Shown piece by piece: positions 1-11,100 of a stretch of DNA of 64,000 bases. Both the position numbers and the translations under genes were made by a program. The notes beneath the pieces were generated by a model that worked only from the letters and a program-made list of their open reading frames with translations, was not told the DNA's origin and made no database searches. Position 1 is the stretch's first letter, and each line of letters begins with the position of its first letter. Source of the stretch: Branchiostoma floridae (lineage: Eukaryota > Chordata > Leptocardii > Amphioxiformes > Branchiostomatidae); contig NC_049986.1 in assembly GCF_000003815.2 (NCBI RefSeq), forward strand, positions 7,750,193 to 7,814,192. The letters run 5' to 3'.

Positions 1-339
1 TGATTCTGTCACTCAGTTCAAGAGGGTTTAACCTCCTTGCTCAGTTGAAATCCCAGAGTCTTTTAGTGACTCAAAACGTTTTTTAGAAAGTCGAAACTTT
101 TGATCGTGTCAGTTGTATTATTATTAGACCATACTGGATTGACAAAATTTAGGATTATCAAGGAGGTTACCTCCTTGGATTTATTAAAAAAATGGGAGAC
201 CATGCTACATATCCCTGATCATAATAAACAGTAGAATTGACGATTATGAGTTATACATGACCATGTATCATCTGAATCTAATAGTGTGCCATTTAGTTAT
301 CAGTAACCTTGGTTATGAATTTACGTATGTTTCCTTCAG

Positions 340-3300
340 AGTGTACAAAGTTGCTTGTGCAACATACGAGAGTGGCTCCACACGCATGTTCCACCTGGGT
401 AGAACAGACACCATCCGGTCAGCTTCTGTCCAATCACTGGAGTTCTGTCAAGCTATGCAGGACAGCACGATCCATGTAAGTCATTGAAGAGGTTCATCAG
501 TCACGTATGAATACAGTTACTCCAATTTTCTTCAATCAATGACTGTTTTGTAAAGGTAAGGTACTGGATACCTCCCAAATTTTCGATGTCTTAAAGCACA
601 ATTCTTCGTCACGGGGAATGACCTAGTCTCAATCTCGCGAGAGAACACGAGACTAGGTCAGGCCTGCATGGATCATTGCAACCAGCTAGAGGGGGCAAAG
701 CTGAACCGGAATGAGGGTTGGGAGCTGCCCAAGTCCTACCTACCCCTACTCCGCAAGGAGGGGGGGGAGGGGGCAGATGATCCACGCAAGCCTGGCCTAA
801 TCTCGTGTTCTCTCGCGAGATTGAGATTAGGTCATTCCCCGTGACGAAGATGTGCTCATAAACATCTAAAATTTGGGAGGTATGTAACTTACCTTTACAA
901 AAACAGTCATTGATTGAAGAAAATTGGATAAACCATGTAAGTCAGAAGTCAGGCCATGTTGATTTGATTATATGGAGACATATTAAAAAAAATTTGCCTT
1001 CTTTATAAATTCTAAGTGGTCAGGAAGAACCAAAAACACAGAGTTACGGAATACCAAACAATATATCCTTCAAATTTTTTGTTTTTTCACAATTTCTTGT
1101 ATGACCTTGCCATTCTATGACATTGGTAGACGTTTTCCTATATCTTTTTTGCATTCTACAGCATATCTTTGCTCATTTTGCAGTTGCTTGATACGATTTG
1201 TAGTATGGTTGCAAACTTTTTAAATTCATTTTTGGAAACAGCCGAAATTGATGCACGCGCGGATGTCATCCATATATTAATCAAATCAACATGGCCTTAA
1301 TATGGTTTATTATGAATTAATTGGGGTTCAATTAATATTGAAAAAAATCAGAAAATATAGAAAAATAGCTATGTTCAGACAAGTGAGTTTTTAACATTAC
1401 TTAAGATCAATCTTATACTTGGAATTAAAACAAAGAAAGAGCATTTGAGTGATGATTAAATGGACCAAGTGAGGAGTGAAGTCTTCATCATCATCATCAT
1501 CTTCGCCGCATATCTGTTTATAGTTTGAGTTTTATAATGTTCAGTTTGGTATTTTGATCCAGATTGCTAGCAGAATGGCCCCCATTTGACGGCAGTTTGG
1601 TCAATAAACCTAAGAAGGACCAAAACAGCCCCTAGTAACACAGTTGTTAGAATTGTACAGTACAGTAATTAGAAAGTTTTGTATCAATCACTAACCTACA
1701 TTGTGATTTTCCAATAACACTGTTGATTTGCAGCCATCTGAGAAAGTGGCCTTACTAAGAAGAGCTGTTGAAGGCCATAAAAAGTATGCTCAGGAGGTAG
1801 GCATGTGTTCTGTTCTTATAAATCATATTTTTGGATAAAATGTGTCATGCATTTGAATTACATTGTGCAGATACAAAAACCTCGTAGTGTATTCTAGAAA
1901 CTCTCACTGCGTTCCAGATATTTGTTCCAGACCTATTCTTGTGGCCGTCTCGAATGTTTTTGTCATGCTCAAAACTGTCCAGGTGCATTTGAGGTAGAGA
2001 AATATCAAACGGCATTCAAAGTGTGTTCTAACTATTCTAACTGCAGCACGACTGTATTCTATTAGGCATTCCAACATTGTTTGAAACGTTTTGATCTCAT
2101 TCGATGGAGAACCAACAAGAATGAACACAAATATCTGGAATGCAGTGAGAATTTCTAGAATGTACTACAAATACCCAGGAAAAGACAGGAATTTTCATTC
2201 AAATGGCATTCTGACTCATTCTGCCTCTGGTGTGAAGAGGTTACTGGTACATGTAGGTCCATTTGGAATTGCTGATACGTTTTCAGTGTGAAGGCCCTAT
2301 TAGATACTGTACATACATGTAGCATCCTGTCTTCTTTGTCACAACCATTGGAAGAGTAGCTCAACTGTTGGTTGATCTGATTGTGACATTGAGCTGAACT
2401 GGTTGAAGATCGTTTTCAATAGTGCATTGTGTTATTTTTCAGACAGTCAGTGGCCAGGGTATTGACAGGCATTTGCTGGGGTTGAAGCTGATAGCTGTGG
2501 AGGCGGGACTAGATGTGCCAGTCTTGTTTGTGGACAGTACCTACCAGCAGGCTATGCACTTCAAGCTCTCTACCAGCCAGGTGGGGCAAGTCACCACCGT
2601 TATAAAGTAGATGGTTCCACTGTAAAATTAACATTCTTGAACTCTGGATGGTCAATATTGCAAGAGGGGGGAGTTCAGTATGATAGTTCTCTTTATCCGC
2701 AACTGTTAAAGCTATATCCATTATTTTTAAGAACATTAGGTATTCAGGGATATCAAGTCGATGGATGGTGGTTTCAAACTGCAATATTTTGAAAATAGTG
2801 CAATTTGAAACCATCGTCCGTCGACTTGATATCCCTAGATACTTTTATTCAACACAATGGATATTGGTCACCCCGCGAATAAAGGTGAACTAACGTTACA
2901 TGTATGTCACTTCTAAGAAACAATTATCTTTCTCGTTAGATGCGGTGTTGTTTTATTCTGCCAGTTGATTCTAGTGACACTGAAGAAGAGTGATGGAAAT
3001 CAATCAAAACGTCCTGAACTAATCTCCAAATCTTTAATCCAGGTTTAGAGATTGAATCATCTTTATACGATTATCTGCACCATGCATTTAAAACTGTGAA
3101 TAAGGTTACAGGTGTCAATTTAGTAAAATATTTATTCCTTCTCACCCTGTATCACTTAGGTTGTTGTAATTGATGTCATATTGCAACATTCATACTCGTT
3201 TAAGGTATCAATGTGATCAATGGTATGTTGTTATTGTTGTTGACATTTGGTGGTCAAGTCCACGACTTGGAGCGTTCAATGGTCTCATCAAATCTTTATG

Positions 3301-3589
3301 GTTCCATGTATTTGTTTTACACATAGAAGAACATCTTTCTTTCATGCTTTTTTTACTATATAGCTACTTTTTACCACAGGTTCCGTCTAAGTACGACTCT
3401 CTACTGTGCTTTGGTCCGGAGGTACCAGATGGGTACGGTGTCTGCTACAACCCAGCCCAGGATCACCTCAACTTCTGTATCTCAGCCTTCAACAGCAGCC
3501 GGCAGACAGACACGGGGAAGCTGGCCGCCGCTCTGCAGCAGAGTCTGTTGGAGATGCAGGAGCTGCTTCAAACACAGGCTAAACTGTAG
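340..3589 (+). CDS. CRAT: Carnitine O-acetyltransferase, C-terminal exons (5' part outside window)
   Basis: The enzyme transfers acetyl groups between CoA and carnitine in mitochondria and peroxisomes. Four exons are visible: 340-475, 1734-1796, 2443-2580 and 3380-3589. The first starts inside a split codon; the other junctions are phase 0, and the frame is continuous to a TAG. The encoded ~182 residues match the C-terminal third of the choline/carnitine acyltransferase family: TYESGSTRMFHLGRTDTIRS, then DRHLLGLKL, HFKLSTSQ (STS substrate-binding motif) and PDGYGVCYNP. The chain ends in AKL, a type 1 peroxisomal targeting signal also found in vertebrate CRAT. The catalytic histidine belongs to upstream exons outside the window. 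Introns 1 and 2 hold MITEs. Identification is from remembered family sequence; choice of CRAT over CROT or CHAT rests on overall similarity and the AKL end. Confidence 0.93.
522..927. mobile_element. MITE A, long inverted ends, carries two TCTCGCGAGA motifs
   Basis: The ends are near-perfect inverted repeats of about 38 bases: the left starts ccaattttcttcaatcaatg and the right ends in its complement. A second inner inverted pair (about 605-660 and 785-845) includes TCTCGCGAGA at 633-642 and again at 811-820. There is no coding capacity. The element sits in a CRAT intron. Target duplication is not clear. Confidence 0.85.
951..1297. mobile_element. MITE B, copy 1
   Basis: Inverted ends (aggccatgttgatttgatta at left, complement at right) bound about 350 noncoding bases. 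The same ends and inner subterminal sequence (ggatgacatcc plus gcacgcgcg-type motifs) recur at 20757 and 23643, so this is a family of at least three copies in the window. Confidence 0.85.
1886..2165. mobile_element. MITE C with ~42-base inverted ends
   Basis: The left end (gtattctagaaactctcact...) and right end (...gtgagaatttctagaatgtac) are complementary over about 40 bases, continuing imperfectly inward. The element lies in the CRAT intron between 1796 and 2443. It encodes nothing. Confidence 0.8.
2685..2892. mobile_element. MITE D, copy 1 (foldback element)
   Basis: About 208 bases forming an imperfect palindrome throughout. Outer ends resemble agttcacctttatccgcggg; the core holds gatatcaagtcgatgg followed by its complement ccgtcgacttgatatccc. 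Four further copies lie at 3880, 16289, 31113 and 42340. Confidence 0.85.
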
Positions 3590-3600
3590 ATCAGGCAGAG

Positions 3601-3606
3601 AATAAA
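3601..3606 (+). terminator. Polyadenylation signal of CRAT
   Basis: AATAAA lies 12 bases after the CRAT stop codon. This is an unusually short 3' UTR, but it is the only canonical signal before the assembly gap, and it sits at the edge of an inverted repeat that flanks the gap. The true 3' end could therefore lie elsewhere. Confidence 0.5.
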
Positions 3607-3657
3607 GAAACTCTTTTTACACAACCAATGCTTTATTCTCACCGATGTTTCAGTGAC

Positions 3658-3757
3658 NNNNNNNNNNNNNNNNNNNNNNNNNNNNNNNNNNNNNNNNNNN
3701 NNNNNNNNNNNNNNNNNNNNNNNNNNNNNNNNNNNNNNNNNNNNNNNNNNNNNNNNN
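3658..3757. other. Assembly gap (100 N) inside an inverted repeat
   Basis: Exactly 100 N, a conventional unknown-size gap. Bases 3599-3634 (gaataaagaaactctttttacacaa...) are the inverted complement of 3758-3791, so the gap sits in the loop of a hairpin-forming element, probably another MITE that stopped the assembly. Confidence 0.95.
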
Positions 3758-3879
3758 TAAGCATTGTTGTGTAAATAGAGTCTCTTTATTCAGTGATGTA
3801 CCAACCTGATGAAACTATTCACAGATGTAGACCAGGCAGCAATGCTGCAACCTAGACATTCCTTGATAGACATGATGTT

Positions 3880-4085
3880 AGTTCACCTTTATCTGCGGGG
3901 TAACCTTTATCTGTGTATATAAAAATCGGAGTATTTAGGAACATCAATTCGATAAACGGCTGTTTCAGACTGGAATGCTATGAAAATATTGCATTTTGAA
4001 ACCAACATCCGTGGACAAGATATCCCTAAATACATCGTTTTAGGAAACAACGGATATAGGTTACCATGTGGATAAAGGGGAACTA
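3880..4085. mobile_element. MITE D, copy 2
   Basis: Starts agttcacctttatctgcggg and ends in gataaaggggaact; the core gatatccctaaatac and its inverted partner match copy 1. It lies in gene-free DNA just right of the assembly gap. Confidence 0.85.
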
Positions 4086-4770
4086 CTGTTACATGTAAGG
4101 CTAACCTACCTGGAACTGTATCTAATTGAACAGCAAAAGAAAATCAGTGGAAGGTTTCACAGCCATATATTTTTGGCACTGGAGACAATGTTTATGGGTA
4201 GCCTCAGTGCTTAAAGTTAAGGGTCTCCACATTATTTACAATATCAATGTTAGTGTCAATGTAAATATTACGTAATATATATGTTATGCATGTATAATTG
4301 TACTATCATACATTTAGGAATATTATCACATAGCCAGGTGCCGCGGACCAATCAGAAGGCCCCGTTCCATGTTGGTTATGATGCCGTGACACATAGATTC
4401 CGATTGGTCATCCACCGACCGGTGTCGATGCAAATCGGAAAGTAAGGGATATGCAGGCATTGGCCAATCAAAAGGAGTGAAACATATGCCAGAGCAGAGA
4501 GAATAAGTACAGACTGCAAGGGGTGAATGGCTCCTTCTGTTAACAATGATAGTGAGTTTTGTTGTTCTAAAAAGCCAAAGACTGCAATGTTTCGAATATT
4601 TTCTGTGGAAATTTTGGTTCCAAAATACAATCTGTAATCTCCTTACAAATGTATGTACCAAAGAACAAATGTGAGTTTTCAAAAATTCGACAAAAAAATT
4701 CACACGTATAGTACCAAGGGATCTTTGTGTCATACAGGAGTTTTCAAGTTTGGGTAGGCTATATGATAAT

Positions 4771-4881
4771 AACGTTAATGACCTGTTCTGTTCCTGGCCT
4801 GTTCCTCGGTGTATATGGTGTCATAATGCGTGGTCCAGGCGTTATGACACCATATACACCGCGGGGCGGGTCATTAACCCT
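4771..4881. mobile_element. Small hairpin MITE
   Basis: aacgttaatgacct and gggtcattaaccctt form the ends. The interior is a near-perfect hairpin of ggtgtatatggtgtcataa with its complement, spanning about 4810-4862. About 110 bases, noncoding. The rest of 4086-5320 shows no gene or other recognisable feature. Confidence 0.8.
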
Positions 4882-5319
4882 TAAGTATAGAATGATTTGC
4901 GGACTCCATGCGACAGGATGAAAAGCAAAACCTGTTTGAATATACAAGTAGAGGGCATTTTTTATGCTTTATTGGCTTTTTAAGATATTGTTTGCATTGA
5001 GTTTCTTTTATGCAACAAGGCACAACTTTTTTTTATGTAGGAGGTATTCTATATGTTTCATTGGCTATGCTGATTCGGTTTTAGTGTGAAGGCCCTATTA
5101 CAACTAAAATCTCAAGGCTAGAGAAACGTGGCTAAATAAAATATACAAGCTAAAAAGTTTCAAACATGGTGTGTAACGTTATATTTTGCCGAATACAACA
5201 TAAAAAAATATGAAAGACATCATAGCTGTATCTCATGGTTGTATTACACAATTATAGAGAAATAAACATTCGCTATCTGATTTGTCTACTGGTCGAAATC
5301 TCTACAAAGATTAATTTAC

Positions 5320-6660
5320 AACTAGAGTTCCACGAAACACATACCTTCGCCAAACATTCAAGGGGTGTTTATTGTTTGTTTATTGTTCATTGACTCCTTT
5401 AGTTTAGGTGTTATGGAGAATGTCACCGAAGGTCCACTATATAAACTTTACCTTCGTTTTCCCAACCCCCACATAGCCACCAAATATCATGCAAAACCCT
5501 ATCTAGCTTCTCAAGTTATGTTCTCTGCACACACACACTCACACACTGAGCCCGCTGCAGTACCGACGGAAACGGCAAACCATTCTCGAACTCAACCTTT
5601 GTTTCTGCAACCGCTTCTCAAATACCAAGTATCATGAAGATCCATCAATCAGTTCTCCAGTTATACTGTTGACCTACATAAAGACTCACCAAACACTGTG
5701 GATAATGAAAAGGCCACAAACCACCAAGCTTCCACTTTTCCATGCCACGTAAGCATCACCAAAATAAGGGGGAAAACACCCCTTCACATCAAAATGGAGA
5801 AACCCCTTCCCATAGTGCACAAACAAAGAACATGGCACTTGCAAAGTGAAAACCAATAAACAATCTGTCAGCAAAAATAACATCTTTGTTTTGCTGACAC
5901 AAATATGTCATGAACTACACAAGTCTGTGGCACAGATGTAGTTAGACACTAGTGAGCACTGACTGTCCAGAAATGAGGTCAATTTCAGGATTTACACATT
6001 CTTCTAATTATCATGTAAATGAAGCCCCGATTTGCATACAATACATTTCAGGATTTTAATCATCACCTAAGGTATGTTCATACCAAAAATAATACAAATC
6101 CACCAAACCCTGCTTGATGTATTCTCTTCCAAAGATAATAACAAAATCGCCCATTGCAGTTCGAAACAAGCAGCCAGGGGGCCCAAACTTACACGACTTA
6201 CTCCCTACCCAAAGACGTATCCACTACCCAAAAATCCTAGACCTGCCACTTGAGAATAACTTTAACGTCAACTTCGATGCTCCGCTGCAGTACCACAACT
6301 TGTCGCCAGGACCCCCATTATCGAACTTGACCGTCGTTTTCCAAACCCCTAAATAATTACCAAATATGATGCAAAACAATCCACAGCGTCAAAAGTTATG
6401 TTGTACGCAGATACACACACACACACACTCACCCCGCTGCACTCACGACAGAAAGTGCCAGAAGTACCATTTTCGTACAAAACCTTGGTATACGCAATTG
6501 CAACTCAAATACCAAATATCGTGACATTCCATTCACAGCTGCTCGAGTTATATGAGATTGACCTACATATTGGGACACAGAAAAATTTTCTAACCAAAAT
6601 ATAACCTTCTTGGCGAAGGTAATGAGGTTGTATACAACATAGGTTGTAGCTCGTAAACCG
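5320..6660. mobile_element. Dispersed repeat G, long copy
   Basis: The left end has ataccttcgccaa and the right end ttggcgaaggtaat, its complement. Inside, blocks repeat in diverged form: gctgcagtaccg..., cgaacttgacc..., caaatatcatg..., gttatactgttgacctacat. Related copies are at 15265-15762 and 32083-32890. Short frames inside are not gene-like. Probably a non-autonomous DNA transposon or a composite of several insertions. Confidence 0.65.
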
Positions 6661-6749
6661 TTCGTTTGGCCAAGAAACATTCAAATAGATGTCTTGGGTG
6701 AAATCTTTACATTAGCGCCACCTATCTGATTGGTATAGGTTGACAGGGG

Positions 6750-7631
6750 CAGGTGAAAGCCGGAGATGACGAAATCAGCACCAAGGCCATCACCCATCTT
6801 TGCTTTTTATTTTTCTTCCGCAGGCTCAACGGTAAATCATGGGCGATAGCCGCCGAGTTTTTTTTTTTGGTTGAAATCGATGTTTTGCATTATGTACAAT
6901 ACAATAAGCAGACTTCTAGGAGAAATCCCGACAATCAGACATTGTTCAGAACCCGCAGTGAAATAGTAGTACATAGTACAATATCCGCAGCGACGGTGGC
7001 TAAAACTCTAATGACACAGTTTAACAAAGTAAAACTGAAATGCACGAGAGACTTAAATTTTCAATGTCAAACTTTATTAATTTTGTTCATAATGGCCACA
7101 AATCAGTGGGAACATTTATCCGTCATTAGATGGGACAAGCAGTTTTTTTTACTTATAGTTTTTGGGCTCATCGCCCAGAAAAAGGAAGGGTCAGCAGGTT
7201 TTTCTAGGGTCGGTCGGGGAAACAGGAACATGTTTTTCTAGGCCTAACAAAAATTGACGACTGCAGGTGTTGCTAGAAGGCCCAGACCTATAACGTGTCT
7301 TCCTTACATCAAGCGTGCAACGGTCTGTCACAAAAACTGCCAGAAGACAATAGCATGCCCCTTTCCTATGTTAATTTCAGTGTATTTCCAAATCATGTTG
7401 TATGTACTATATTTATGTATGCATATGTACACTGGGGCACCTGAAAAGCAGGCAGTAGCCTGAGAGTGTTTTCCCTGGTTAAATCAATAAAATGAAATGA
7501 AATGTCCAGGACAAATGGTACAAAAACAGAAGTGTTGCTGTAGTGCCAACGTAGGGCCCAAAGTCGACCTTAAACTTCATTCGAAATATAATCACAAGTT
7601 CACAACCAAATAAGACTTATTGCTGGTCACA

Positions 7632-7672
<41 letters not shown>

Positions 7673-7740
7673 CAACAATGTCTCCCTTTTTCACGGGGTG
7701 TAATAACGGAAGTAAGAGGCTATATTGTAGCCTGGGTTTT
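6750..7740. repeat. Repeat remnants upstream of the TPR gene
   Basis: No convincing gene. At 7190-7248 is one end of MITE E (ggggaaacaggaaca, ending aggcctaac). At 7440-7500 is a sequence like a LINE 3' end (agtagcctgagagtg, then aaatcaataaaatgaaatga). At 7627-7668 is a CA microsatellite. An open frame at 6753-7241 has no protein-like features. Confidence 0.5.
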
Positions 7741-7799
7741 CAGGCAGTTAGGCAGCCTACGTGATATGAATACATGAGTATCGGCGAAGCCTTTGTGTA

Positions 7800-8136
7800 A
7801 TAAGTTTGAACTTTGAACCGACAGATGACGTAATGTTGACACCTGTGTGAAACCTGTGCTTGTGCGCGGAGATCGGTGGCCGTGCAGAGTAGGACTTTTA
7901 AAGACGGCCTTTTGGCACAGCACAATTTCGCCGTGTTGCAGTTTATAAGGATATGTGAAAGCTCCGTGAGGCGGACGCGAACCCGTACCATTTGAGCAAA
8001 CAGATGACGTAATGTTGCCATGGGCAGTGTGGCACCTGCCTTTGTTTAGTTAGACGGCGCATAAAGCTAACCCGGAAGCCAACGCCCGTTCAGGTAAGGA
8101 GTTTTAATACAGACGTTCCCTGGCCACAATTCCGAC
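7800..8136 (+). promoter_or_regulatory. Probable promoter/5' region of the TPR gene, duplicated, with two CRE-like sites
   Basis: acagatgacgtaatgttg occurs twice (7821-7838 and 8000-8017); it contains TGACGTAA, a CREB/ATF-type core. A further block (cacaatttcgccgtgttgca, 7921 on) resembles the start-codon region at 8125-8177, including ggcggacgcgaa versus cagcggacgcgaa. The segment was evidently duplicated with a spacing of 180-205 bases, leaving a decayed first-exon copy upstream of the real one. Confidence 0.55.
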
Positions 8137-11100
8137 ATGTTGAGGGTCTGTGAGAAACTCCGTGCAGCGGACGCGAAGGGCAGGAGGTACGGACTAGCCC
8201 GTGCGGAGACAGGCTACCTCCGTGCCCTGGTGGACGCCATGGCTGACATGGACAGGCTGGCGGAAGTGGAGCTGCTCAAAAGTCTGGGTGACGTTAACCT
8301 GGAGAAGGGAGGACTCGGGAAGGATGTAGGGAAGCTCAACAGGGCCTTGGCACTGTACCTGGCTGCCGTGGTCCGGTGTGACAATAGGGAGCAGGGAGAA
8401 GGTATAGAACACCGATACAAATACACGGAAAGGCTTTTACACAGGGTGACCTCAAAGCTAGGGTCACAGGTTACAAAGGAACAACAAAATGAGACTAATA
8501 CACCTGCAAAGGTGGCAGAGAAGTTTCAAGACTTGGACAGGAAACGGGCTGCCGGTGATGACACAGACTCTGTGCTGGTTGGATACGCACAGTTGATGGT
8601 AGAGGGAACAGTAAACAAGAACAGCATGTTAGAAACAGAAGCGATCAAAAGTCTAGGTGACGTGTACCTAAAAAGAGGAGCAGAAACTAAAGATACTAGA
8701 GACCTGACCAGAGCCACTGCTCTGTACAACATGGCACTGGCGCGGTGTCACAACGTTCAGGGAACTGTTGTCATTATCCACCGGTTACTACACGCCGCAA
8801 AAATCAGACAACATGTCACGACAACTGAAACCAAGGTGAGTTCAGAAGCTATGGATGGACTGCAACGATATTTGGTATGTGGGTAGGTCTTAATTTGCGT
8901 AATTGAAATACATGTAACATGTAATTCAGGGCAAGCAGAATTATAACATCACATCATTTTAATGTCACATCATTATTGACAAAACATTTTTCGTGTCTTA
9001 GTCATAATCAAAAGAAATTATTATGTGCGAAATTCCTTTGTAAATTACATGAACGTCTACTACTAGTCAATCATATATCAATTTGTATCGGCTCTCATAG
9101 AGGTCAACACGTAGGCGAGAACAGAAAGACGCAAGAGGACGAAAGCACCACTTCTCTTCCTTCTCGGTTGCCCCTTCAAGTCACGTCATCGGTGACGAAA
9201 TTCGTCGTCCACACATGTAAGTAACGTTACAAGGAAGTTTGGTCGGTTCTGTTTGATTTTTTTTACCAGGTTTTCTTTATATATCAATTGGCAAAAATCT
9301 TGATAGACATTTGTAAGTACAAGGAAGTTTGGTCGGTTTTGGTTGATTGTTTTTGTAACGTTCTGTATATTTCAATTGTAAAAAAAAAAAAAACTTACCA
9401 GACATTTCTTGTTCCTCTTTAGTGCTCAGGACCAGAATGTTGGAAACGCCACACGGGTTGAAGACGACAAGTTAGTGACCCCCATTGTTCCTTTGTATTT
9501 TGTTAGTGCGATGAAACTGTTTGAAATATAAATGACGTTTTGGTATAAATTTTCCACATTGGAATTTTTTCAACTACACAACTTGAACAAAGAAAATTCA
9601 CATCAAGTAGGGAACATAGTTGTTTGTTTTTGAGAATACCTTGATAACGCTTTGACGGACTTCTGAAGGAAGACCACACAGACACAGACATAGACTTAAA
9701 TCACACATTGACTTATAGTTAACTTCATTTAATCTAGTAATAGTATTTCATAGTTTATGTTGTTATTGAAATGTGTCATTACTGTTATTGTTATTTTAAA
9801 AAAATGTAAGTCCAGGATTGCCTGAAAAGCAGGTCTACCTTTGACCTGAGTGTACTCTGGTAAAACAAATGAAGTGTACTATGGTAAAACAAATGAAGTG
9901 TACTCTGGTAAAACAAATGAAGTGTACTATGGTAAAACAAATGAAGTGTACTCTGGTAAAACAAATGAAGTGTACTATGGTAAAACAAATGAAGTGAAAG
10001 TAAAAAGTAAAAAGGGGCATGAAAAGCCTCACATATAACACCCCAACGCTGTTATGTTATCACATCTCATTTCACTGCCATCATATCTTTTAAAATTGAG
10101 ACATTTTTTTCTTTCGTTAACAGGTTTATATTCTATCAGAGCTACATCCAGACAGCAGACCGTGACTTGGAAAATGGAGACCTGGACGCAGCAGAACAGA
10201 AACTGGCAGCCGCCCTGAAGCTTATTCACGGTCTGCATTTTTCATACATTCAGCACGTATATGTCATATAGCATTCAGCAGTTACTCAAGCAACTGGATA
10301 TGATTTTGGAAATGGTCAGACGTTTCAACTAGCATCCACTAGTTTTCGTCAGTGACACATAAAGTTCTCATATAACTTTTACAAGATTTGTCTTACGTTT
10401 TGAAACTGCAATTGTAGCAGAACACGATAAGACAATGTTTTCAATGACAATTTATAGGGCATACTTACAAACGCTGAACAAATATAATCCTTACGCAATT
10501 CAGCGGAATAAAGCTGACCATAGTTGTTGAAGATTGATCAAGTTTTTTTTTTCAAATCCCTCTACAGATCCAAGTAAACCCGACAAGGCTAGAGAAGCCG
10601 ACTGTCTGTGCAGGTTGGGTGACGTCTACGTCGAGCGAGGCAAGCGGACAGGAGAAGGTAGGAAATTCACACAAGCAGCAGCTCTGTATAACGCCTCCAT
10701 GGCACGGACAGACGGAGACAAACAAAACATGGTGACAAGGCTGCAAGAAACAGAGAAACAGTTTCTTACGAACACCTGTAAAATAGACTGTGAACCGTGT
10801 CCGTACAGCACTGCGATAGATCACATAAAGGAACTGGACAACATGCGCACCAGCGTAAAATCTCAACTCGCAACGATTCACCAAGAGAACAACCCTTATC
10901 AGTATGAGGAAGATGATCCCGTCGTGAGAGAAGTCGAGATCAAACGAGCTGAAGCAATCAAGGACTTGTTCAAAAGTATCACAGTTGAAAGACAACACTT
11001 TATCCAAGTACTGACAGAAGAATCTATTGCCAAGACCGGTCCTCCTCCATGTAAGTACGCTTTTATCGGACTGGGCTCACAGGCAACAGAACTGGTCACA

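Noticed and set aside
6753-7241. 162-codon plus-strand open frame
   Set aside because: It shows no domain, runs into a MITE E end and has no splice or conservation evidence.
9791-10041. Short repeat proteins in either direction
   Set aside because: They are translations of the 24-bp minisatellite within an intron.
10552-11007. 151-codon antisense frame inside the TPR gene
   Set aside because: It is a shadow of the strongly supported plus-strand coding exon.
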